From the NCBI RefSeq assembly GCF_021458635.1, contig NZ_JAIRDQ010000003.1:1-64000 (forward strand): 64,000 bases of DNA, read 5' to 3'. The stretch comes from Bradyrhizobium monzae (GTDB lineage Bacteria > Pseudomonadota > Alphaproteobacteria > Rhizobiales > Xanthobacteraceae). Shown piece after piece: positions 1 to 7,441 of this stretch. The position numbers were made by a program, and so were the translations under genes. How positions within the stretch are numbered: the first letter of the stretch is position 1; every line of letters starts with the position of its first letter. The notes beneath the pieces were generated by a model, which was not told the origin of the DNA, searched no databases, and saw only the letters and a list, made by a program, of their open reading frames with translations.

Positions 1-6
1 ATCACT

Positions 7-1113
7 TCACCTCGCGCTCGTCGCCTCCAGGCTCCGGCTATAGCGCGACATCGCGAAGCAGAAGACGAAATAGATCGCGGCGACGAAGATATAGACCTCC
101 ACCGAAAACTGCTGCCAGGCCGGATCGATGATCGCGGTCTTGGCCGTGGTGAGCAGATCGAAGATGCCGATGATCAGCACCAGGCTGGTATCCTTGAAGA
201 AGGCGATGAAGGTGTTGACCAGCGGCGGGATGACGTGGCGGATCGCCTGCGGCAGGACGACCAGCCGGTGCTTGCGCCAGTAGGACAGCCCCAGCGCGTC
301 AGCGGCTTCGTATTGCCCGCGCGGCACGGCCTGGAGGCCGCCGCGGATAACTTCGGCAAGATAGGCGCCCGCAAAGAGAATGATCGCGATCTGCGCACGC
401 AACAGCTTGTCGATGTTGAATCCAGCCGGCATGAACAGCGGAAACATCACGCTCGCCATGAACAGTAGGCTGACCAGCGGCACGCCGCGGATCAGCTCGA
501 CATAAAGCACGCTCAGCGAGCGGATCGCCGGCAGCTTTGAGCGCCGGCCGAGCGCAACCAAAATGCCGAGCGGGAAGCCGAACGCCAATCCGAACGTCGC
601 CAGGATCAATGTCACCGGCAACCCGCCCCAGCGATCCTGCGAGACGAAGGACAGCCCGAACACGCCACCCCACATCAGCACGCTGATCAGCGCCAGCGCG
701 CCGATCCAGAGAAAGGCCAATTCGCGCCGCCATAGCGCGCGACGCGTGGAGAGAAAGAACAGCGCGATGAACAGCACGACGGAGAGCGCAGGCCGCCATT
801 GCTCGTCGAAGGGATAGGTGCCGAACAGGATGAAACGGTATTTTTCTGGGATGATGGCCCAACAGGCGCCGAGGCCGCGCGCGGCCTTGCAGGCGCTGGA
901 ATCGTTGGCCGGCGCGAGCCAGACCGCGTTCGCAATGCCCCATTGCGCGAAGCTGATCGCGCCCTTCCCCAGCACCGCCAGCAGGACGACCGTCAGAATG
1001 CCGTTGGGGATCGACGAGAACAGATTGGTGCGCAGCCAGCGCAGCACCGGATTGCCGATTTGCGGGCGGCGGGCGGCACGCGGCAGGTCGGGCATGTCGG
1101 TGATCGCCGTCAT
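7..1113 (-). CDS. Amino-acid ABC transporter permease, AapM/BztC type
   Basis: This is an inner-membrane permease of the polar amino-acid uptake family. At 368 residues it is long, as AapM-type subunits are, with an extended periplasmic segment ahead of the conserved C-terminal permease core (starting near GLPVTLILATFGLAFGFP). The EAA-type loop reads EAADALGLSYWRK. I chose the ATG at 1113 (MTAITDMPDL) because it lies 2 nt after the stop of the upstream permease; the frame stays open further upstream but there overlaps the AapQ-like gene. Together the two permeases should form the heterodimeric channel for the binding protein encoded at 4628-5641. The ATPase gene is not visible and is expected just beyond the left edge. 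Family assignment is firm; the substrate is inferred. Confidence 0.9.
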   Translation of the reverse strand: MTAITDMPDLPRAARRPQIGNPVLRWLRTNLFSSIPNGILTVVLLAVLGKGAISFAQWGIANAVWLAPANDSSACKAARGLGACWAIIPEKYRFILFGTYPFDEQWRPALSVVLFIALFFLSTRRALWRRELAFLWIGALALISVLMWGGVFGLSFVSQDRWGGLPVTLILATFGLAFGFPLGILVALGRRSKLPAIRSLSVLYVELIRGVPLVSLLFMASVMFPLFMPAGFNIDKLLRAQIAIILFAGAYLAEVIRGGLQAVPRGQYEAADALGLSYWRKHRLVVLPQAIRHVIPPLVNTFIAFFKDTSLVLIIGIFDLLTTAKTAIIDPAWQQFSVEVYIFVAAIYFVFCFAMSRYSRSLEATSAR

Positions 1114-1115
1114 CG

Positions 1116-2303
1116 TCAGCGCTCCGACAGCGCGATGCGCGCATTGAACCAGTTCATGAAGAAGCTGATGCCGAGACTGATGGTGAGGAAGACGGCCATG
1201 ATCAGCGAGATCGCCTCGATTGCCTGCCCGGTCTGGTTCAACGTGGTGTTGGCGATCGAGACCACGTCCTGATAGCCGATCGCGACTGCGAGCGACGAGT
1301 TCTTGGTCAAATTGAGATACTGGCTTGTCATCGGCGGCACGATCACGCGCAGCGCCTGCGGCAGAATGATCTGCCGCAGCATGAAACTGCGGCGCAGGCC
1401 GAGCGCGCTGGCGGCATCCCACTGCCCGCGCGGCACCGACTGGATGCCGCTGCGCACGATCTCGGCGATGAAGGCCGACGTGTAAGTCACGAGCGCGATC
1501 AGCAGCGCGAAATATTCCGGCGCGAGCGTCAGCCCGCCGACGAAGTTGAAGCCGCGCAGCTCAGGCCATTCGACCGTCCAGGACACGCCAAGCGCCAGCG
1601 ACGCCGCTGCCGGCAGCACGACAATGAGGCCGAGCGCAAAGGGCCAGGCCGGCCGCGGCTTGCCGTCACGCATCTGCTGCGCGACCAGCCGGCGCTGAAT
1701 GACCAAGAAAGCAGCGCAGCCCAGCGCGGCGGTGCCGAGTACCCAGAGCTGCGGCGAGCCCACCGGGATCGCCGGCAGGATCAGGCCGCGATTGGAGAGG
1801 AAGACGCCCTCGACCGGCCGCCACGCCGCACGCGCGGCCGGCAACGCCTGCATCAGAACGTACCAGAACAGCAGCTGAAGCAGCAGCGGAATATCGCGCA
1901 GGACCTCGACATAGACGGCGGCGAACCGCGACAGCAGCCAGTTCGCCGACAGACGCGAGATCCCGATCAGCGTGCCCAATATGGTCGCGAGCACGATGCC
2001 GATCACGGCGACGCGCAGCGTGTTGGCAATGCCGACGACAAAGGCCCAGAGGTAGCTGTCTCTCGGATTGTACGCGAGCAGGCTGTCGGCGATCGGCATG
2101 CCCGCTTCGCGGCCGAGAAACGCAAAGCCGGTGGTGATGCGACGCGCCGAGAGGTTGGTGACAGTGTTGGACCAGAGGAAGGCGATGACGGCGACCGCGA
2201 CGCCGACCACCAGCACCTGCCAGAACAGGCCCTTCAATTCGTTCGGCCCGAGCGCGCCGAAAAAGCTGCGGCGCGGCGGCGGCCTGGAAGCATCTGACGT
2301 CAC
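1116..2303 (-). CDS. Amino-acid ABC transporter permease, AapQ/BztB type
   Basis: A 395-residue inner-membrane permease, first gene of the minus-strand transporter operon. The N-terminal hydrophobic segment (VLVVGVAVAVIAFLW) is followed by several more and by the conserved permease core with EAA loop DAASALGLRRSFMLRQ near the C terminus. The length fits AapQ-type subunits, which carry an insert between membrane segments. The start is GTG, preceded by AGAGGA about 10 nt upstream; no internal ATG fits the family N terminus. It is 86 nt from the divergent RpiR-type regulator, with a perfect palindrome between them that is a likely shared operator. The substrate class (amino acids) comes from the family; which amino acid is not known. 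Confidence 0.9.
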   Translation of the reverse strand: MTSDASRPPPRRSFFGALGPNELKGLFWQVLVVGVAVAVIAFLWSNTVTNLSARRITTGFAFLGREAGMPIADSLLAYNPRDSYLWAFVVGIANTLRVAVIGIVLATILGTLIGISRLSANWLLSRFAAVYVEVLRDIPLLLQLLFWYVLMQALPAARAAWRPVEGVFLSNRGLILPAIPVGSPQLWVLGTAALGCAAFLVIQRRLVAQQMRDGKPRPAWPFALGLIVVLPAAASLALGVSWTVEWPELRGFNFVGGLTLAPEYFALLIALVTYTSAFIAEIVRSGIQSVPRGQWDAASALGLRRSFMLRQIILPQALRVIVPPMTSQYLNLTKNSSLAVAIGYQDVVSIANTTLNQTGQAIEAISLIMAVFLTISLGISFFMNWFNARIALSER

Positions 2304-2352
2304 GGCACAAAAATCCTCTCAAAAGCAGCGATTTCCGGCGGCGCACGTCAAC

Positions 2353-2381
2353 TGTTGCACCAATCCAAGAACCGTGCAACA
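2353..2381. promoter_or_regulatory. Perfect 8-bp inverted repeat, likely operator
   Basis: TGTTGCAC at 2353-2360 and GTGCAACA at 2374-2381 are perfect inverted repeats separated by 13 nt. The centre is about 64 nt from the AapQ-like start and 23 nt before the RpiR-type ATG, so a protein bound here could control both divergent operons and the regulator's own gene. Assignment to the RpiR-type protein is inferred from position. Confidence 0.5.
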
Positions 2382-2389
2382 AATGTTTC

Positions 2390-3262
2390 ATGGCCGAGCC
2401 CGCGAAATCCTCGCCCCTGAGCGAACTCCGCATTGCGTTGCCATCACTCCCCCTGCGCTTGCAGGAGGTCGGGCGTTTTGTCGCGGCCAATGATTACGAC
2501 GCCACCACCCGTTCGATGCGCGACCTCGCGGCCGAAGCCGGGGCCGATCCCGCGGCGTTCACACGGCTTGCGAAGGCGATCGGCTATTCCGGCTGGGACG
2601 ATTTGCGCGCCGCGCTGACCGAGGCACGGCGGCCATCGCCGACTTCGCCTTTTTCGGCTCGCGCCAGGAGCCGCCGCCACGGTCCGAACGCGGACGTCAC
2701 GCTCATCACCGACAAGCTCGAGGCCGAGGCTGCGGGCCTGCCGCGCATCTCCGCCCATGCGATCGCGGATGCAGCCCGCACGCTGCACGAGGCAAAACGG
2801 ATCTGGATCACCGGCTATCGCAGCTGCCGCAGCGTCGCGGAATTGCTCAACTACGAGCTCAGGCTGTTCCGCCCCGAACAGGTGCAGATCGTCGGCGCGT
2901 CCGGTCCCGACGATCTCGATCTCGGCGCCTTCCGCCCCGGCGAGGCCGTGATCGTCATTGGCTTCATGCCTTATACCAACGCCAGCGTCCGTGTCGCACA
3001 GGCTGCCTATCGCGCCGGCGCGACGCTGATTGCGATCGCAGACAGCGTCGCCGCGCCGATGGCCGAGGGCGCCGACCACGTGTTGCTGTTCGAAGCCGCC
3101 TCCTCGCCCGGATTCTTCCCGAGCCTCACCGGCGCGCTCGCGATTGCGCAGTCGCTCGCCGCAGTGACGTTCTCACTCGGCGGCGCGGCCGCCAAGAAAC
3201 GGCTTCAGGATACCGAGGCACGGCTCGCCACAGCCTCCACCTACGTCTCAGAGAAAGGTTGA
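2390..3262 (+). CDS. MurR/RpiR family transcriptional regulator (HTH + SIS)
   Basis: A 290-residue regulator with an N-terminal RpiR-type helix-turn-helix (roughly residues 5-80, including RDLAAEAGADPAAFTRLAKAIGYSGW) and a C-terminal SIS domain (about 110-260, with ITGYRSCRSVAELLNYEL and VIVIGFMPYTNASVRVAQAA). SIS domains in this family usually bind phosphosugars, but many rhizobial members sit beside amino-acid or opine transport genes, as here. The gene heads a plus-strand operon with an aminotransferase 3 nt downstream, a binding protein and a racemase-like protein, and diverges from the two permeases. It is probably the local regulator of amino-acid uptake and catabolism. The ligand is unknown. 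Confidence 0.9.
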   Translation: MAEPAKSSPLSELRIALPSLPLRLQEVGRFVAANDYDATTRSMRDLAAEAGADPAAFTRLAKAIGYSGWDDLRAALTEARRPSPTSPFSARARSRRHGPNADVTLITDKLEAEAAGLPRISAHAIADAARTLHEAKRIWITGYRSCRSVAELLNYELRLFRPEQVQIVGASGPDDLDLGAFRPGEAVIVIGFMPYTNASVRVAQAAYRAGATLIAIADSVAAPMAEGADHVLLFEAASSPGFFPSLTGALAIAQSLAAVTFSLGGAAAKKRLQDTEARLATASTYVSEKG

Positions 3263-3265
3263 CCC

Positions 3266-4615
3266 ATGGCCGCTCGCACCAGCCGCGTGCTGCATCGCTC
3301 GTTGCGTGAGACGCCCCCCAAGGCGATCGGCGGCGAAGGCGTCTACCTCTTTGCCGAGGACGGACGCCGCGTGATCGACGCGTCCGGCGGTGCGGCGGTG
3401 TCCTGCCTCGGGCATCAGCATCCCCGCGTGATCGCGGCAATGGCGAAGCAGGCCTCGACGCTCGCCTATGCCCACACCGCCTTCTTCTCCTCCGAGCCGG
3501 CCGAGGCGCTCGCCGAAACGCTGGTCGGGCATGAGCCCGGCGGCCTCGCCTACGCCTATTTCGTCAGCGGCGGGTCGGAGGCGATCGAGGCCAGCATCAA
3601 GCTCGCGCGGCAATATTTCATCGAGCGCGGCGAGCCGCAGCGGCAGCATTTCATCGCGCGGCGGCAGAGCTATCACGGCAACACGCTCGGCGCGCTCGCC
3701 GCCGGCGGCAATGCCTGGCGCCGCGCGCCCTATGCGCCGCTGCTCTCGGCCGCCTTCAGCCATGTGACGCCAGCGTTTGCCTATCACGAGAAGCACGACG
3801 ACGAATCCGACGCACAGTTCGTGGTGCGGCTCGCAGCCGAGGTCGAAGCCGAATTCCAGCGGCTCGGACCCAACACCGTCGCGGCGTTCCTGGCCGAGCC
3901 CGTCGTCGGCGCCACCGCCGGCGCGGTGACCGCGCCGGACGGCTACTTCAAGGCAGTCCGCGAGATCTGCGACCGGCATGGCGCGCTGCTCATCCTCGAC
4001 GAGGTCATGTGCGGCATGGGCCGCACCGGCACCACGCACGCCTGGGAGCAGGAAGACGTCGCTCCTGATATCCAGGCGATCGCAAAGGGGCTCGGCGGCG
4101 GCTATCAGCCGATCGGCGCAATGCTTGCGAGCGGCAGGATCATCGACACCATCCGCTCCGGCTCGGGCGCATTCCAGCACGGCCACACTTATCTCGCGCA
4201 CCCCCTTGCCTGCGCGGCCGCGCTCGCGGTGCAGGACGTGATCCGGGAGGACAATCTGCTGGCGCAAGCGAAGCAGCGCGGCAAGCAGCTCGAGCAACGG
4301 CTTACCGAGCGATTCGGCAATCACCGTCATGTCGGAGATATCAGGGGCCGCGGGCTGTTCTGGGCGATCGAGCTCGTCGCCGATCGTGCCAGCCGCACCT
4401 CGTTCGACCCGGCACTCAAGCTGAACCAGAAGATCAAGGCGGAGGCCTTTGCCAACGGACTCGGCTGCTATCCCGGCGGCGGCACCGTGGATGGTATCCG
4501 CGGTGATCATGTGCTGCTGGCGCCGCCCTATATCGCTTCGGCAGGCGAGATCGATCAGATCGTCGACAAGCTCGGCACGGCCGTCGACAACGTTCTGCGT
4601 AGTGTCAATCACTGA
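3266..4615 (+). CDS. Class III PLP-dependent aminotransferase
   Basis: A 449-residue fold-type I aminotransferase of the omega/ornithine-like class III family. Visible landmarks are VSGGSEAIEASIKLARQYF (cofactor phosphate contact), SYHGNTLGA, LILDEVMCGMGRTG with the Asp that contacts the PLP pyridine nitrogen, and IAKGLGGGYQP with the Schiff-base Lys. The C terminus has the family's GDHVLLAPPYIAS motif. The ATG lies 3 nt after the regulator stop, with AAAGG upstream. Being co-transcribed with an amino-acid binding protein and a racemase-like protein suggests that it deaminates the imported compound. The amino donor, and whether it takes an alpha- or omega-amine, cannot be told from sequence. 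Confidence 0.93.
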   Translation: MAARTSRVLHRSLRETPPKAIGGEGVYLFAEDGRRVIDASGGAAVSCLGHQHPRVIAAMAKQASTLAYAHTAFFSSEPAEALAETLVGHEPGGLAYAYFVSGGSEAIEASIKLARQYFIERGEPQRQHFIARRQSYHGNTLGALAAGGNAWRRAPYAPLLSAAFSHVTPAFAYHEKHDDESDAQFVVRLAAEVEAEFQRLGPNTVAAFLAEPVVGATAGAVTAPDGYFKAVREICDRHGALLILDEVMCGMGRTGTTHAWEQEDVAPDIQAIAKGLGGGYQPIGAMLASGRIIDTIRSGSGAFQHGHTYLAHPLACAAALAVQDVIREDNLLAQAKQRGKQLEQRLTERFGNHRHVGDIRGRGLFWAIELVADRASRTSFDPALKLNQKIKAEAFANGLGCYPGGGTVDGIRGDHVLLAPPYIASAGEIDQIVDKLGTAVDNVLRSVNH

Positions 4616-4627
4616 GGGGAGAGTAGC

Positions 4628-5641
4628 ATGATGAGGACAATGGTTATCGCAGTTGGTGCGCTTGCGGCATCGGCGGTTGTCGCGCAGGCGGCGACGCTCG
4701 ACACGGTCAAGAGCCGCGGCACGCTGGTGTGCGGCGTCAGCGCCGGCTTTGCCGGCTTCTCGGCACCGGACTCGCAAGGCAATTACAAGGGCCTCGATGT
4801 CGACTATTGCCGCGCACTCGCCGCCGGCGTGCTCGGTGATGCCAACAAGGTGCGTTACGTTTCGCTGACCGCGCAGAACCGCTTCACCGCGCTGCAGTCG
4901 GGCGAGATCGACGTGCTCTACCGCAACTCCACCCAGACTTATCTACGCGGCGTCACGCTGGGACTGCGCCAGGGACCGATCAACTTCTACGACGGCCAGG
5001 GTTTTGTCGTGAAGAAGGACCTCGGCGTGAAGGAGCTGAAGGACCTCAAGGGCGCCACCGTTTGCGTCGCGCAGGGCACCACGCACGAAGTCACGCTTGG
5101 CGATTACGGCCGCGCCAACGGCATCGACTGGAAGCCGCTGGTGTTCGACCGTGTCGACACCATGTACCAGACCTTCTTCGGCGGCCGCTGCGATGCCATG
5201 ACCCAGGACGCCTCCGCGCTCGCCGGTGCGGTCACCACCGCGGCACCGAACCCGGCCGACTACGTCGTGCTGCCGACGACCATCAGCAAGGAGCCGCTCG
5301 GCCCCTTCACCCGCAACGGCGACGAGGTCTGGAGCGACATCATCACCTGGCTGCATTACGGCCTGATCGAAGCCGAGGAGCTCGGCGTCACCCAGGCCAA
5401 TGTCGATGAGATGGCGAAATCGCAGACACCCGCGATCCAGCGCCTGCTGGGCGCCTCCGGCGATCTCGGCTCGCGCCTCGGCCTCGACAACAAATGGTTG
5501 GTCACCGCGATCAAGGCGACCGGCAATTACGGCGAGATCTACGAGCGCAATGTCGGCAAGGCGAGCCCGCTCAAGCTCGAGCGCGGTCTCAACGGCCTCT
5601 GGAGCAAGGGCGGCTTGATGTACGCGGTGCCGTTCAAGTAA
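4628..5641 (+). CDS. Amino-acid ABC transporter substrate-binding protein, AapJ/BztA type
   Basis: A 337-residue periplasmic binding protein of the polar amino-acid family. The Sec signal peptide ends near AASAVVAQAA, and the mature protein begins TLDTVKSRGTLVCGV, typical of AapJ-like proteins. Length and C terminus (WSKGGLMYAVPFK) match that subgroup. A strong GGGGAGAG ribosome site precedes the ATG. It lies in the regulator-aminotransferase operon and presumably delivers substrate to the divergent permeases at 7-2303. A palindromic repeat follows the stop and may protect this mRNA segment, which binding-protein genes often need because they are made in excess. Confidence 0.93.
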   Translation: MMRTMVIAVGALAASAVVAQAATLDTVKSRGTLVCGVSAGFAGFSAPDSQGNYKGLDVDYCRALAAGVLGDANKVRYVSLTAQNRFTALQSGEIDVLYRNSTQTYLRGVTLGLRQGPINFYDGQGFVVKKDLGVKELKDLKGATVCVAQGTTHEVTLGDYGRANGIDWKPLVFDRVDTMYQTFFGGRCDAMTQDASALAGAVTTAAPNPADYVVLPTTISKEPLGPFTRNGDEVWSDIITWLHYGLIEAEELGVTQANVDEMAKSQTPAIQRLLGASGDLGSRLGLDNKWLVTAIKATGNYGEIYERNVGKASPLKLERGLNGLWSKGGLMYAVPFK

Positions 5642-5643
5642 AC

Positions 5644-5701
5644 GTCTCCCGTGCCCTGGACGCGCAATACTGCGCATTGCGCTGCGTCCGGGGCACGAGA
5701 C
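5644..5701. repeat. Nested palindromic repeat between binding-protein and racemase-like genes
   Basis: The outer arms GTCTCCCGTGCCC...GGACGC and GCGTCC...GGGGCACGAGAC pair with one mismatch and a 2-nt bulge. Inside them CGCAAT (5663-5668) pairs with ATTGCG (5676-5681). It fills most of the 79-nt gap after the binding-protein stop. It resembles short palindromes dispersed in Bradyrhizobium intergenic regions. It lacks a T-run, so it is more likely an mRNA-stabilising or attenuating hairpin than a classic terminator. Confidence 0.7.
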
Positions 5702-5720
5702 CACAAGGTAGTCACGTCCA

Positions 5721-6371
5721 ATGACGACGCCCCCTCGCATCGCCCTGATCCACGCCCTCAAGCACTCCATCGCCCCGATCGAGGCGGCGTTCGCGCAGGC
5801 GTGGCCGCAGGTGCGGCTGATGAACCTGCTCGACGACAGCCTGTCGGCGGATCTGGCGCGCGACGGCAAGCTTGGCGATGCCATGACCGAGCGCTTTCTC
5901 GCGCTCGGCGATTATGCGGCAGCGACCGGGGCGAACGCGATCCTGTTCACCTGCTCGGCGTTCGGCCCGTGCATCGAAGCCGTCGCGCAGGCGCATACGC
6001 CGATGCCGGTGCTGAAGCCGAACGAAGCCATGATCGAACGGGCCGTGACGATGGGCAAGAAGATCGGCCTGCTCTCGACCTTCCCGCCGACGCTGGTCTC
6101 GATGCCACCGGAGTTTCCGGCCTCCGTGCAGATCGTGCCAAAACTTGCCGACGGCGCGCTGGCCGCACTCGACCGCGGTGACCGCGCCACGCACGACCGG
6201 CTGATCGTCGAGGCATCAAAGGATTTGCGCGACTGCGACGTCATCGCGCTGGCGCAGTTCAGCATCGCGACAACTGCGCCGCTGGTTGCGGAAGCCACTG
6301 GCCGGCCGGTCGTGACGACGCCGGATAGCGCCGTCGAGAAGCTGATGAATCTGTTGAAAGCGAAGGCTTAA
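5721..6371 (+). CDS. Asp/Glu/hydantoin racemase-family protein with only the first catalytic Cys
   Basis: A 216-residue protein of the aspartate/glutamate/hydantoin racemase superfamily. The first catalytic Cys is present (Cys78 in LFTCSAFG). At the position where racemases carry the second Cys (usually a GCT-type motif) this protein has LAQFS (178-182). Superfamily members with a single Cys include arylmalonate decarboxylase-like enzymes, so this may not racemise amino acids by the two-base mechanism. It is the last gene of the regulator-aminotransferase-binding-protein operon. Its stop overlaps the convergent TetR stop by 3 nt within TTAA. Superfamily firm; reaction open. Confidence 0.8.
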   Translation: MTTPPRIALIHALKHSIAPIEAAFAQAWPQVRLMNLLDDSLSADLARDGKLGDAMTERFLALGDYAAATGANAILFTCSAFGPCIEAVAQAHTPMPVLKPNEAMIERAVTMGKKIGLLSTFPPTLVSMPPEFPASVQIVPKLADGALAALDRGDRATHDRLIVEASKDLRDCDVIALAQFSIATTAPLVAEATGRPVVTTPDSAVEKLMNLLKAKA

Positions 6372-7015
6372 GCGCCCGCCTTCTTGCGACGCTGCGCATC
6401 CGTGATCGCAACGGCGAGCGCGGCCTTCGTCTCGTTCACAAAATCCTCGACCAGTTCCTCGCGTGTAGCGTGCGCAGCCTCACCGGTGAAAAGGCCTTGC
6501 TCGGCCAGCATCACCACGCCGTGCAGTGCCGCCCAGATCTTGAGGGCCTGCCGCTCGCGCAAAAAGCCGACCGCAGGCGCTTCCAGTGCTTCGATCACGA
6601 GTGCAAACGTCTCGCGGGTCGCCTCGTGCAGCTCGCTGCCCTTGGCTGCGCAGGACACCGTGCGCGAGGCAAACATCAACCGGTAGATGCCATTGCGGCG
6701 CAGGCCGAAATCGAGCGTCGCCTGCGCCAGCCGCGACAATTTTGATTGCTTCGATGGCTTCGCCATCGCGTCCCGAAGAAGCGTGCTGAGCTGCCGGAAC
6801 GCCTCCGCCGTCACCGCGGCAAGCAATGCCTCGCGGTCAGCGAAATGACGGTACGGCGCCGGCTGCGAAACACCGAGCTGCTTTGCGAGCGCCTTGATGC
6901 TGATCGCTTCCGCCCCGCCCTGCTCCGCCTCACGCAACGCAGCCTTGATCAAGGCGTCGCGGAGATCGCCATGGTGGTAGGTGTTTTCGGGCTTGCGAGC
7001 GAGTTGTGAACGCAT
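6368..7015 (-). CDS. TetR/AcrR family transcriptional regulator
   Basis: A 215-residue regulator starting MRSQLARKPENTYHHGDLRD. The frame is open further upstream, but the ATG at 7015 directly precedes the YHHGDLRDALIKAAL motif with which this TetR subgroup begins, so I use it. The helix-turn-helix is near residues 35-60 (ALAKQLGVSQPAPYRHFADREAL). A C-terminal ligand domain of the WHG type follows. It diverges from the ferredoxin-P450 pair across 155 nt and probably represses that pair and itself. It converges with the racemase-like gene. Ligand unknown. Confidence 0.9.
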   Translation of the reverse strand: MRSQLARKPENTYHHGDLRDALIKAALREAEQGGAEAISIKALAKQLGVSQPAPYRHFADREALLAAVTAEAFRQLSTLLRDAMAKPSKQSKLSRLAQATLDFGLRRNGIYRLMFASRTVSCAAKGSELHEATRETFALVIEALEAPAVGFLRERQALKIWAALHGVVMLAEQGLFTGEAAHATREELVEDFVNETKAALAVAITDAQRRKKAGA

Positions 7016-7042
7016 GTTGCGGCGAAGCCTATAAGTTTGCGC

Positions 7043-7072
7043 TTGACAGGGGAAGCCCGTCGCGAATGTAAT
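7043..7072 (+). promoter_or_regulatory. Candidate sigma-70 promoter for ferredoxin-P450
   Basis: TTGACA (7043-7048) and TGTAAT (7067-7072) are separated by 18 nt, close to the housekeeping consensus, about 100 nt before the ferredoxin ATG. ATAAGTT (7031-7037) and AACTTAG (7080-7086) flank it as an imperfect inverted repeat, a plausible TetR operator. Confidence 0.5.
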
Positions 7073-7170
7073 AGCATATAACTTAGAATAAGCGGCAAAT
7101 GCCGCAGACAACATTGACAAGAGGAACGCGCCGCCCTTCGGGGCACGCGCATACGACCGAGGGAGCCGCA

Positions 7171-7380
7171 ATGGCAGGACGACTCAGAGTTCACGTCGAT
7201 CCCGACAAATGCCAGGGCCACGCGCGCTGCAAGGCGCTGGCGCCGGAGCTGTTCGAGCTCGATGAATACGGCAACGCCCACGAGGCCGGAGACGGCACGG
7301 TTCCACCGGGTCTCGAAGACAAGGCCTGGCTTGCCAAATCCAACTGCCCGGAAATCGCGATCGATGTGATCGAAGAGTAG
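7171..7380 (+). CDS. 3Fe-4S-type ferredoxin, P450 partner
   Basis: A 69-residue ferredoxin with Cys14, Cys20 and Cys59 in the pattern CX5C...CP. Where a 4Fe-4S ferredoxin has a further Cys there is a His-Ala (QGHARC), as in the 3Fe-4S ferredoxins that feed bacterial P450s. I take the ATG at 7171 (MAGRLRV) because GAGGGAG precedes it and the N terminus fits the family; an in-frame upstream ATG at 7099 would add 24 unlikely residues. It lies 61 nt before the P450 and should pass electrons to it. No ferredoxin reductase is adjacent, so that must come from elsewhere. Confidence 0.92.
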   Translation: MAGRLRVHVDPDKCQGHARCKALAPELFELDEYGNAHEAGDGTVPPGLEDKAWLAKSNCPEIAIDVIEE

Positions 7381-7441
7381 CGCGGACCTGCCCGCGTTCC
7401 CCGTGCCTTCAGCGAACACGAGCCCCAAGGGATTTTTTGTC

